The notes: generated by a model from the letters alone, not told the origin. Counted from the first letter of the stretch, positions 17,039-23,597 are shown. The stretch is DNA of 32,581 bases from MGR-bin208 sp043779285 (GCA_043779285.1 JAYWEL010000263.1:1-32581); one strand, 5' to 3'. Made by a program: numbers and translations.

Positions 17039-17431
17039 ATGAACTACATCAGAAAATTCTATTACGGCGATATTCCTGATGACCACTCAGGCGCTTCCAA
17101 TATAAATGAAGTTTCTAAAACCTCCCCCTTGGGGGGAGGTTTGGAGGGGGCCTCCGAATGGCCTCTATGGGAAGTTTTCATCCGCAGTAAACAGGGGCTC
17201 GATCATAAACATGCCGGAAGCTTGCATGCAGCCGATGCACAAATGGCTATTGAAAATGCAAGGGATGTGTATACACGCAGAATGGAAGGTGTAAGTATCT
17301 GGGTGGTTGAATCGAAATACATTCATGCTACCAATCCGGATGAAGCCGAAAGCCTGTACGACCCGTCGAGTGACAAGGTTTACCGTCATCCAACTTTTTA
17401 TGAATTACCTGATGAGTTGAAGCATATGTAG
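17039..17431 (+). CDS. paaB: Phenylacetyl-CoA epoxidase subunit PaaB, with extended N-terminus
   Basis: 130 residues against about 95 in E. coli. The conserved body begins at EWPLWEVFIRSKQGLDHKH (about residue 40) and continues with AGSLHAADAQMAIENARDVY, TRRMEGVSIWVV and the family ending KVYRHPTFYELPDELKHM. PaaB is a small structural/bridging subunit of the epoxidase complex. Upstream of it are about 27 residues of unfamiliar sequence (MNYIRKFYYGDIPDDHSG onward) and then about 12 residues (TSPLGGGLEGAS) encoded by a palindromic repeat at 17121-17152. No other ATG lies in frame between 17039 and the body, so either the extension is translated or a non-ATG start inside it is used. The stop codon abuts another repeat copy. 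Confidence 0.92.
   Translation: MNYIRKFYYGDIPDDHSGASNINEVSKTSPLGGGLEGASEWPLWEVFIRSKQGLDHKHAGSLHAADAQMAIENARDVYTRRMEGVSIWVVESKYIHATNPDEAESLYDPSSDKVYRHPTFYELPDELKHM
17121..17152 (+). repeat. Palindromic repeat inside paaB (in frame)
   Basis: The hairpin CCTCCCCCTTGGGGGGAGG (17121-17139) is followed by the tail TTTGGAGGGGGCC. It is translated in the frame in which the central TTG is a Leu codon, giving SPLGGGLEGA. Confidence 0.85.
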
Positions 17432-17461
17432 CCCACCCAAACCCTCCCAAAGGGAGGGCTT
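17432..17461 (-). repeat. Palindromic repeat between paaB and paaC (reverse orientation)
   Basis: CCCTCCC-AAA-GGGAGGG (17442-17458), preceded on the plus strand by CCCACCCAAA. On the minus strand it reads as the standard hairpin plus TTTGGGTGGG tail. It begins at the base after the paaB stop and ends 15 bp before the paaC ATG. In the mRNA it would form a stable stem-loop in the paaB-paaC gap. Confidence 0.85.
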
Positions 17462-17476
17462 ACAAAAAAACCGAAA

Positions 17477-18331
17477 ATGGAAAAAATTTTCAATTCATCA
17501 GTAACATCGAAAGTCCCTCCTTTGGAGGGATTTAGGGAGGCCTACACCCTTCACTTAGCCGATAACGCCCTGATACTTGGCCAACGAAATGCAGAGTGGT
17601 GCGGACATGGACCCGTGCTGGAACAGGATATTGCCATCACCAATATTTCGCTCGACCTGATAGGACAAGCCCGGCATTTTTATCAATACGCTGCAGAAAT
17701 AATAAATGAGACTTCAAACTTAAAAGATAGTTCTCAAGTCCTCCCCTTGGGGGAGGATTTAGGTGGGGCCGGGGCCACAGAAGACTCCCTCGCCTACCTA
17801 CGCACCGAACGTGAATTCAAAAACTGTCTATTGGTAGAACTTCCCCGGGGCGACTGGGCACAAACAATTCTTTGTCAGTTTCTTTTCAGTACTTACCAGT
17901 TTTTTTTATACACTGAATTACAAAAGAGTGATGATAAACAAATTGCGGCCATCGCAGAAAAATCATTGAAAGAAGTCACTTATCATCTTCGCTGGAGCAG
18001 CGAATGGGTAATCCGCCTAGGCGATGGAACCGAAGAAAGCCATCAACGGATGTTGAAGGCTGTTGATGCATTATGGCCTTATACCGGAGAATTTTTTGAA
18101 CCGGCAGACTATGAAATAATTGCAGGAATTGATTTTTCATTGATGAAAGAAAAATGGTTGCAAAAAGTCAAAACTGTTTTTGAAGAAGCAACATTGAAAG
18201 TTCCTAACCCTTCCCCCTTGGGGGAAAGTTGGATGGGGGGCGGCAAAAACGGTATTCACACAGAGCATATGGGATTTATTTTAGCAGAAATGCAATCAGT
18301 GCATAGAACATATCCGGGAGCCGAATGGTAG
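17477..18331 (+). CDS. paaC: Phenylacetyl-CoA epoxidase structural subunit PaaC, carrying three in-frame repeat insertions
   Basis: 284 residues against about 250 for typical PaaC. PaaC has the ferritin-like fold of PaaA but is non-catalytic and holds the complex together. Family segments are LHLADNALILGQRNAEWCGHGP (residues about 26-47), LDLIGQARHFYQYAAE, YLRTEREFKNCLLVELPRGD, SLKEVTYHLRWSSEWVIRLGDG and the C-terminal HTEHMGFILAEMQ. These are interrupted by three repeat-encoded peptides: VPPLEGFREA near residues 12-22, VLPLGEDLGGAGA near 87-99 and NPSPLGESWMGGG near 243-255. Compared with the E. coli protein as I remember it, all three lie at the N-terminus or in loops between helices. The frame stays open throughout. 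The last 7 bases overlap paaD. Confidence 0.95.
   Translation: MEKIFNSSVTSKVPPLEGFREAYTLHLADNALILGQRNAEWCGHGPVLEQDIAITNISLDLIGQARHFYQYAAEIINETSNLKDSSQVLPLGEDLGGAGATEDSLAYLRTEREFKNCLLVELPRGDWAQTILCQFLFSTYQFFLYTELQKSDDKQIAAIAEKSLKEVTYHLRWSSEWVIRLGDGTEESHQRMLKAVDALWPYTGEFFEPADYEIIAGIDFSLMKEKWLQKVKTVFEEATLKVPNPSPLGESWMGGGKNGIHTEHMGFILAEMQSVHRTYPGAEW
17514..17543 (+). repeat. Palindromic repeat inside paaC, copy a
   Basis: The hairpin TCCCTCCTTTGGAGGGA (17514-17530) is followed by TTTAGGGAGGCCT. Read in frame as VPPLEGFREA, with the central TTG as a Leu codon. Confidence 0.85.
17740..17770 (+). repeat. Palindromic repeat inside paaC, copy b
   Basis: The hairpin CCTCCCCTTGGGGGAGG (17740-17756) is followed by ATTTAGGTGGGGCC. 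Read in frame as LPLGEDLGGA, same phase as the other coding copies. One other phase of this copy would meet a TAG stop in its tail. Confidence 0.85.
18208..18242 (+). repeat. Palindromic repeat inside paaC, copy c
   Basis: The hairpin TTCCCCCTTGGGGGAA (18211-18226) is followed by AGTTGGATGGGGGGC. Read in frame as PSPLGESWMGGG, again with TTG as Leu. Confidence 0.85.
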
Positions 18332-18813
18332 AGCCAAAAAACATATCATCCGAAGAAAAAAAAATTCTGGATATCCTAAAAGATGTTTGCGATCCGGAAG
18401 TTCCTGTGTTAACGATATTGGATTTGGGTATCATCCGAAGCATTCATTTCGAAAATAATGATCCTGTTATCACGGTAACCACTACCTATTCCGGTTGCCC
18501 GGCAACCGATATGATTAATGCCGACATTCGCATGGCATTAATGACTCATGGTTATAAAAACATAAAAATCATCAACCAGCTATCCCCTTCCTGGACCACG
18601 GAGTGGATGAGTGAAGAAGGAAAACAAAAACTCAAAGAGTACGGCATCGCCCCACCCGATAAAAAATTCTCCATTCCTAAAGATGGAGTCGTATGTCCAC
18701 TTTGCAATTCCGGCAACACCCGGTTGATTAGTGAGTTTGGAAGCACCGCCTGCAAAGCTTTGTACCAATGTAATGACTGTATGGAACCGTTTGATTATTT
18801 CAAGTGTCACTAA
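18325..18813 (+). CDS. paaD: Phenylacetyl-CoA epoxidase assembly protein PaaD
   Basis: 162 residues, normal for PaaD. The N-terminal MIP18/DUF59 domain (about 8-100) has LKDVCDPEVPVLTILDLGII and the TTTYSGCPATDMI motif with the conserved Cys. The C-terminal zinc-ribbon-like part has CPLCNSGNT, TACKALYQCNDC and a final KCH. PaaD is thought to help build the iron or Fe-S centres of the epoxidase. The ATG at 18325 overlaps the paaC stop (ATGGTAG), indicating translational coupling. No palindromic repeat occurs inside this gene. Confidence 0.95.
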   Translation: MVEPKNISSEEKKILDILKDVCDPEVPVLTILDLGIIRSIHFENNDPVITVTTTYSGCPATDMINADIRMALMTHGYKNIKIINQLSPSWTTEWMSEEGKQKLKEYGIAPPDKKFSIPKDGVVCPLCNSGNTRLISEFGSTACKALYQCNDCMEPFDYFKCH

Positions 18814-18862
18814 CAATTATCTCCAACCCATAATTGGTATATTCGTAATTCAATTTTCAAAC

Positions 18863-19639
18863 ATGAGCTCTATATTATTTGAGGTTAAAGACAGCATTGG
18901 TTTTATTACACTTAACCGGCCCGACAAACTGAATTCCTTCAATCGCGAAATGGCACTGGCTATGCACTCGGCTTTGGATGAATGTGCAAACGCTGTGGAA
19001 GTAAGGGCTGTGTACATTACGGGGAACGGTAAAGGATTCAGTGCAGGCCAGGACCTGGCAGAAATCGTGGATCCGGAAGGGCCGGGTATTCATGCTATCT
19101 TAAGTGAACATTATAATCCGATCATTGCAAGGATAAGGAGTATTGAAAAACCCGTAGTAGCCGCTGTGAATGGAGTTGCCGCAGGTGCCGGTGCCAATAT
19201 TGCTTTGTGTTGCGATGTAGTGCTGGCAACAGAATCAGCCTCCTTCATCCAGGCTTTTTCTAAAATTGGTTTGGTACCCGATAGTGGAGGTACTTATTTT
19301 CTTCCCCGTCTTATTGGCTGGCAAAAAGCTTCTGCATTGGCTATGTTGGGCGATAAAATATCGGCAGTTGATGCCGAAAGAATGGGCATGATTTATAAAG
19401 TTTTTACCGATGAATTGTTTGCAGATCATGCAAAAAGTATTGCCCAAAAACTGGCCGAAATGCCCACCCGTGGACTGGCATTTACCAAACAGGCACTGAA
19501 TGCTTCATTTACCAATACATTTGAAAAGCAATTACAACTGGAGGATAAACTGCAGCAACAGGCAGCAGAAACTTATGATTACAAAGAAGGCGTCAATGCT
19601 TTTCTGGAAAAAAGGGTTCCAACGTTTAAGGGAGAGTAG
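18863..19639 (+). CDS. paaG: Epoxyphenylacetyl-CoA isomerase PaaG (enoyl-CoA hydratase family)
   Basis: 258 residues. It isomerises the ring 1,2-epoxide to the seven-membered oxepin-CoA. Crotonase-fold landmarks are GKGFSAGQDLAEI (about 57-68), forming part of the oxyanion hole, KPVVAAVNGVAAGAGANIAL (about 96-115) and IGLVPDSGGTYFLPRL (about 135-150), with Asp140 at the catalytic position of PaaG. FIQAFSKIGLVPDSGGT is closer to PaaG than to PaaF. I chose the ATG at 18863, since the frame also opens further upstream inside paaD without family similarity. It is 49 bp after paaD and is followed by the octamer-array element. Confidence 0.92.
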   Translation: MSSILFEVKDSIGFITLNRPDKLNSFNREMALAMHSALDECANAVEVRAVYITGNGKGFSAGQDLAEIVDPEGPGIHAILSEHYNPIIARIRSIEKPVVAAVNGVAAGAGANIALCCDVVLATESASFIQAFSKIGLVPDSGGTYFLPRLIGWQKASALAMLGDKISAVDAERMGMIYKVFTDELFADHAKSIAQKLAEMPTRGLAFTKQALNASFTNTFEKQLQLEDKLQQQAAETYDYKEGVNAFLEKRVPTFKGE

Positions 19640-19648
19640 CTGTTTGTA

Positions 19649-19688
19649 AGTTGAAAAGTTGACTAGTTGATAAGTTAACTAGTTGATA
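19649..19688 (-). repeat. Octamer tandem array, inverted arm (5 units)
   Basis: Five consecutive 8-bp units read AGTTGAAA, AGTTGACT, AGTTGATA, AGTTAACT, AGTTGATA with no spacing errors. On the minus strand this is the TATCAACT form of the direct arrays. Confidence 0.85.
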
Positions 19689-19724
19689 TGGAGAAAATAG
19701 ATCCTTCAAAGTTTGGTAATAACC

Positions 19725-19788
19725 CTTGTAAACCTATCACCTTATCAACTTATTAACCTGTTAACCCATCAACCATTAAACTTAAAAA
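19725..19788 (+). repeat. Octamer tandem array before the four-helix-bundle gene (8 degenerate units)
   Basis: Units of exactly 8 bp with consensus CTTATCAA run from 19725 (CTTGTAAA, CCTATCAC, CTTATCAA, CTTATTAA and so on) up to the base before the ATG at 19789. The last two units (CCATTAAA, CTTAAAAA) are the most degenerate. The array forms the complete 5' leader of the gene. Confidence 0.8.
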
Positions 19789-20163
19789 ATGGCCTATCAA
19801 AGTTTTGAAGAATTGGAAGTCTGGAAAAAAACCAGGGACCTAAAAAATGATATTTTTATTCTGGTAAAAACATTTCCATCAGAAGAAAAATTTCGATTAG
19901 CAGACCAGCTAATCAGAAGTACAAGATCGGTAAATACACAAATTGCCGAAGGCCATGGCAGAAGAACTTATCCCGATAGACTTAGATTCTGTGTAATTGC
20001 CAGAGGCTCTTTAATTGAAACATTAAATCATTTAAGTGATGCATTTGATTGCCTGTACATTAATGAAGAATTATTATTACAATACAGAAATAAATTAACA
20101 GAAATAGAAAAGCTATTGAATGGGTATATTAACTTTCTTGACATAAAATCTAAAGAGAAATAA
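19789..20163 (+). CDS. Four-helix-bundle protein (23S rRNA intervening-sequence / S23 family)
   Basis: 124 residues, typical length. Family segments are YQSFEELEVWKKTRDL at the N-terminus, FPSEEKFRLADQLIRSTRSV (about 30-49), the hallmark IAEGHGRR (about 52-59) and FCVIARGSLIETLNHL (about 67-82). The family includes proteins encoded in intervening sequences of bacterial 23S rRNA genes and is structurally related to the Avd subunit of diversity-generating retroelements; its molecular role outside Avd is unknown. Here it is not in an rRNA gene but inside the paa operon between paaG and paaI, with octamer arrays on both sides. Confidence 0.92.
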   Translation: MAYQSFEELEVWKKTRDLKNDIFILVKTFPSEEKFRLADQLIRSTRSVNTQIAEGHGRRTYPDRLRFCVIARGSLIETLNHLSDAFDCLYINEELLLQYRNKLTEIEKLLNGYINFLDIKSKEK

Positions 20164-20170
20164 CTACCCC

Positions 20171-20242
20171 TTATCAACCTATCAACTTATCAACCTTTCA
20201 ACTATTCAACATACCAACTTATCAACCTTTCAACCAAAGAAC
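20171..20242 (+). repeat. Octamer tandem array after the four-helix-bundle gene (9 units)
   Basis: Nine 8-bp units with consensus TTATCAAC: three exact copies (20171, 20187, 20219) plus CTATCAAC, two CTTTCAAC, TATTCAAC, ATACCAAC and a final degenerate CAAAGAAC. The array ends one base before the paaI ATG and so replaces its leader. Confidence 0.9.
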
Positions 20243-20243
20243 C

Positions 20244-20666
20244 ATGCCAACCAACCTTGCCCAATCTGTAGTCTCCCATATGATGCAAAACGACAAATTC
20301 AGCCAGTGGCTGGGGATTGAGATTCTTGAAGTGAAGGACGGCTACAGTAAAATAAAGATGACTGTACGGGAGGAGATGATGAATGGTTTTGGGATAGCCC
20401 ATGGTGGCATTGCGTTTTCATTGGCCGACAGTGCATTTGCATTTGCCTGCAATAACCGAAACAATTTGTCTGTTGCATTGGATACGTCCATCAACTTTAT
20501 TAAACAAACAAAAACCGGTGATGTGCTGACAGCTGAAGCAAAAGAACTGCATAATGGCCGCTGTACCGGTTTGTACCATATCAGTATTCATAATCAACAA
20601 GGAGACTTGGTTGCACAGTTCAAGGGTAATTGTTTTCGTACAGGAAAGACCGTAATTAACGATTGA
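20244..20666 (+). CDS. paaI: Hotdog-fold thioesterase PaaI
   Basis: 140 residues, the same length as E. coli PaaI. It hydrolyses ring-hydroxylated phenylacetyl-CoA and related CoA esters to release CoA from dead-end intermediates. The motif MMNGFGIAHGGIAFSLADSA (about 46-65) contains the HGG and the catalytic Asp/Glu region of the PaaI subfamily. VALDTSINFIKQTKTGDVL and the LYHISIHNQQGDLVAQFKGNC ending are also typical. The ATG follows the octamer array directly. It is expected to be in the paa transcript, although the inserted element may alter its expression. Confidence 0.93.
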   Translation: MPTNLAQSVVSHMMQNDKFSQWLGIEILEVKDGYSKIKMTVREEMMNGFGIAHGGIAFSLADSAFAFACNNRNNLSVALDTSINFIKQTKTGDVLTAEAKELHNGRCTGLYHISIHNQQGDLVAQFKGNCFRTGKTVIND

Positions 20667-20747
20667 TTTATTACTTAAAAAAATCGAAAATCTTTAGTTA
20701 CTTTACTCTGCGAACAGTCGATATTTTTTCAACCTTAATTATTACTT

Positions 20748-21446
20748 ATGAAAAATATTTCTAACTGGGCCAGAAAGAATTACATCCTTAGCCGGATATT
20801 GATTATTACAGGATTTCTTTTCTTATACCTGCTTTGTTTTTTTACCGGTAATGCACTACGGGATCTTCAAATACAAATTCCATTTTACGTTCTCCTATTC
20901 TCATCTATCATTTTTACTGTTACGGCTTCTGTCTATATTCTGCAAAAACATGTTTTAAAAAAACAATTCAGTTACCTGTATCATAAAACGCTGGATGGTC
21001 TTTTACTCATCAGCACCTACCTGATTTTACTGACCGTTTACAATCAATACGGCAGTGTCACGAATATGGTTTCCGGAAACAGCAGTTATGCATATGGCTC
21101 TTTTGCTCCTTCCACAAATTCATCGATAGAATTCGGTAAAGAAAAGACCAGCATAAAACCGGTCAAGGTTGATAAAAAAAGTCTAAAACAGACTTTTAAA
21201 AAAATGATTAACGCATATAAGGAAAAATCAGCTGCTTCAAAAGGTATCCTCATCTTCCTTTCCGTTTTATTGGGAGTTGGTTTGTTCCTTGTCATTGCAG
21301 CCCTGGCCTGCTCCATCTCATGCTCGGGTTCAGGTGTACTGGGACTTCTTGTTCTTATTGCAGGGACTTTTGGTATTGTTCTTGGATTGGTAAAACTCAT
21401 AGAACGAATTAAAAAAGGCCCTAAAGAACCCAAACCATCTGAATAA
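20748..21446 (+). CDS. Multi-pass membrane protein of unknown function
   Basis: 232 residues. No family recognised. Hydrophobic stretches suggest five membrane helices: about 15-35 (ILSRILIITGFLFLYLLCFF), 43-64, 82-100, 165-188 (GILIFLSVLLGVGLFLVIAA) and 194-214. A soluble loop of about 60 residues between helices 3 and 4 is Ser/Asn-rich, then Lys-rich (about 130-162). The C-terminus is short and basic, ending KKGPKEPKPSE. It lies 81 bp after paaI and 43 bp before paaY on the same strand. Nothing in it points to phenylacetate; a transport role is possible but unsupported. Confidence 0.8.
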   Translation: MKNISNWARKNYILSRILIITGFLFLYLLCFFTGNALRDLQIQIPFYVLLFSSIIFTVTASVYILQKHVLKKQFSYLYHKTLDGLLLISTYLILLTVYNQYGSVTNMVSGNSSYAYGSFAPSTNSSIEFGKEKTSIKPVKVDKKSLKQTFKKMINAYKEKSAASKGILIFLSVLLGVGLFLVIAALACSISCSGSGVLGLLVLIAGTFGIVLGLVKLIERIKKGPKEPKPSE

Positions 21447-21489
21447 ATTGTCCACTTAACTTATTTTTGAAGGAATCAAACCACTCAAC

Positions 21490-22077
21490 GTGTTTTACGA
21501 ATTCAATGGAATCAAACCGGTTGTACACGAATCATCCTTCGTACATCCACAGGCCGTAGTAACAGGCCATGTTATCATTGGTAAAAATGTTTATATCGGT
21601 CCGGGTGCTGCTATCCGTGGAGATTGGGGCGGCATCGTCATAGAAGACGGTTGCAATGTGCAGGAAAACTGTACCATTCATATGTTTCCGGGGGTAACGG
21701 TTGTTTTAAAAGAAGGGGCACATATTGGGCATGGTGCTATCATTCACGGTGCCAGCATCGGAAAAAATTGCCTCGTTGGTATGAATGCTGTCATCATGGA
21801 TAATGTTGAATTAGGAGACGAGTCCATTGTAGGTGCGTTGACTTTTATTAAACAGGGAGAAAAAATTCCTGCCAGATCTTTGGTTGCTGGCAATCCAGGG
21901 AAAATAATAAAACAGGTTAGCGATGAAATGATTGCCTGGAAAACTGAAGGAACCAAACTTTACCAGCAATTACCCAAGGATTGTTTTGATACGTTGAAAT
22001 CTTGTGAGCCCTTAAATGAAAAATCATCGGAAACTCCAAGCGATATTACGGCAAATTACAAGCCATTTGGCCTATAA
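21490..22077 (+). CDS. paaY: PaaY, gamma-carbonic-anhydrase-like hexapeptide-repeat thioesterase
   Basis: 195 residues. Left-handed beta-helix repeats run from about 17 to 135, for example GHVIIGKNVYIGPGAAIRGDWG, CNVQENCTIHMFPG, GHIGHGAIIHG and NCLVGMNAVIMDNVELGDESIVG. The metal-binding His residues are in CTIHMFPG and GHIGHGAIIHG. The C-terminus (MIAWKTEGTKLYQQLPKDC and SCEPL) matches PaaY and not general CaiE-type proteins. PaaY hydrolyses 2-hydroxycyclohepta-trienyl-CoA, a by-product of the pathway. The start is GTG: an in-frame TAA lies upstream and no ATG is available before the conserved FYEFNGIKPVVH. Confidence 0.9.
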   Translation: MFYEFNGIKPVVHESSFVHPQAVVTGHVIIGKNVYIGPGAAIRGDWGGIVIEDGCNVQENCTIHMFPGVTVVLKEGAHIGHGAIIHGASIGKNCLVGMNAVIMDNVELGDESIVGALTFIKQGEKIPARSLVAGNPGKIIKQVSDEMIAWKTEGTKLYQQLPKDCFDTLKSCEPLNEKSSETPSDITANYKPFGL

Positions 22078-22179
22078 TTTATTTATATATATTAAAAATT
22101 CACTACCTATCAATTGATATTTTCTGTATTTTACATATCCATTTTAGCCAACCATAAACCTTCACTAAAAAGATGTAAG

Positions 22180-23436
22180 ATGAGAAATCTACTACTAAAA
22201 AAATCGCTTTTTGCTGCTGCATTAATGCTTACAATTTCAACAAGTGTTTTCAGCCAGATAGATCGGTTTGCATATGCCATTACCGATGTGCAGAAAGACG
22301 GGGCATCCTGGAATGTACTACGGAAGCTAAATACACAAACAGCCGATTTCACTGATGTATTATTGGATGGCAGTAAGAATGATCAGTTAGTGTATGACGC
22401 CAGCACCAGAAAACTATTGACTAATTTATCAACAGAAGCAAGATATGCAAATCTGTCATCAGCGGCTTTTTCAACCGGTGTGGCAGCCTTATCTTATGAT
22501 AAGAAAAACAACCGATTGTATTATACGCCGATGTTCATCGATCAGATGCGATACATTGATCTCAAGTCAATGAAACTATATTATGTCGGCGACAAACCTT
22601 TTTCAAAAGCAGGCGATATGCATAATGATGAAGGAAAAATAATGACCCGTATGGTTATTGCTGAAGACGGGTATGGATATGCTATTTCAAACGATGCGAA
22701 TAATTTTGTCCGATTCACAACTGATAATAAAATGGAAATCACTTCATTTGGAGCATTGGTTGATGATCCGGCCAATACTACGGTTTCCATTCATAACCGT
22801 TGTACCAGTTTTGGCGGTGATATGATTGCCGATGACAATGGAAGTTTGTACATTATCACAAACCGCAATCATGTGTTCAGGGTAAATATAGAATCCCGAA
22901 TTGCTACGCATATCGGCGCCATCAGCAATTTGCCCAATGAGTTTACCACCAATGGTGCTGCATTAAATGAAAAAGCTGAATTATTGATCAGCAGTGCGGT
23001 TTACAGCAAATCTTATTTTACCGTAAACATGAAAACACTGGCTGCCACAGTATTTGAAGTTAAAGATGGTGTATATCGAAGCTCCGATCTGGCTAATGGT
23101 AATATTCTTCAAACAAAACAATCTACCAAATCTCCAACCATACCAACCATTGCTCAAAGGGAAGATTTTGGAACTGATAAGGTTCAGTTATATCCAAACC
23201 CTGTTTCGCAAAATAAGGTTACTCTTCAATTCAGTAAAATGAATACCGGTGATTATACCCTGGAATTAATGGATGTGATGGGCCGTCAGTTCATGCAACA
23301 AAAAGTTTCTATCATGGCAGATGAACAAGTAGAAAATGTAAATATCCATCCGGGATTAACCAGGGGAATTTATATGATTAAACTGTCAGACAGAACCAAT
23401 AAATCAGTTTATTCCCAAAAACTGGTTTTACAATAA
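22180..23436 (+). CDS. Secreted protein with type IX secretion C-terminal sorting domain
   Basis: 418 residues from the ATG at 22180, where a signal peptide (about 1-23, ending SVFSQ) begins. The frame also opens at a TTG 66 bp upstream, which would bury the signal. The middle (about 24-330) has repeated short beta segments such as DRFAYAITDVQKDG, MRYIDLKSMKLYYVGD and ADDNGSLYIITNRNHVF, consistent with a beta-propeller-like fold, with no known catalytic motif. The C-terminal ~80 residues (VQLYPNPVSQNKVTLQF, LELMDVMGRQ, GLTRGIYMIKL, KLVL) form a type A T9SS sorting domain, so it is exported across the outer membrane. It starts a separate unit downstream of paaY; a terminator follows. Confidence 0.88.
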   Translation: MRNLLLKKSLFAAALMLTISTSVFSQIDRFAYAITDVQKDGASWNVLRKLNTQTADFTDVLLDGSKNDQLVYDASTRKLLTNLSTEARYANLSSAAFSTGVAALSYDKKNNRLYYTPMFIDQMRYIDLKSMKLYYVGDKPFSKAGDMHNDEGKIMTRMVIAEDGYGYAISNDANNFVRFTTDNKMEITSFGALVDDPANTTVSIHNRCTSFGGDMIADDNGSLYIITNRNHVFRVNIESRIATHIGAISNLPNEFTTNGAALNEKAELLISSAVYSKSYFTVNMKTLAATVFEVKDGVYRSSDLANGNILQTKQSTKSPTIPTIAQREDFGTDKVQLYPNPVSQNKVTLQFSKMNTGDYTLELMDVMGRQFMQQKVSIMADEQVENVNIHPGLTRGIYMIKLSDRTNKSVYSQKLVLQ

Positions 23437-23457
23437 CCGATCAATTTTTTTTATAGA

Positions 23458-23488
23458 AAGCGTTGGCATCACAGTCAACGCTTTTTTT
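23458..23488 (+). terminator. Intrinsic terminator after the T9SS protein gene
   Basis: The stem AGCGTTG/CAACGCT (23459-23465 and 23476-23482) with a 10-nt loop is followed by seven T. Confidence 0.85.
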
Positions 23489-23597
23489 ATGAAATATTCT
23501 TTCTGATTATCTATTGATTAAAGTCCGTTTTTTATATTTATAAAACTTTCTGGCCATTTTCAGCATGTTGAATATTTAAATCAATTATCTTTTCGCC

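Larger units (their letters stand above)
19643..20243 (+). mobile_element. Putative intervening-sequence-like element: octamer arrays around a four-helix-bundle gene
   Basis: The whole space between the paaG stop (19639) and the paaI start (20244) is one unit: an inverted octamer array (19649-19688), a 36-bp spacer, a direct array (19725-19788), the four-helix-bundle gene, and a second direct array (20171-20242). The left array is complementary in consensus to both direct arrays, so the RNA could pair around the gene, much as 23S rRNA intervening sequences do. No transposase and no target duplication are seen. The mobility claim is an inference from gene family and layout. Confidence 0.5.

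Noticed and set aside
17121..17139. Hairpins inside the paa genes as rho-independent terminators
   Set aside because: None is followed by a T run; the tails are G-rich, so they fit repeat elements and not terminators.
17477..18331. Frameshift or pseudogene in paaC because of its odd segments
   Set aside because: The frame is open from start to stop, all conserved blocks are present in order, and the extra segments correspond exactly to the repeats.
18580..18816. Minus-strand open frames over paaD
   Set aside because: They lie wholly within paaD, which has clear DUF59 and cysteine motifs, and have no similarity features of their own.
18731..18862. Longer paaG starting inside paaD
   Set aside because: The upstream extension overlaps paaD coding sequence and lacks enoyl-CoA-hydratase similarity. 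The ATG at 18863 gives the normal length.
19649..20242. CRISPR array
   Set aside because: The repeated unit is 8 bp, tandem without spacers and degenerate. CRISPR repeats are longer and alternate with unique spacers, and no cas gene is present.
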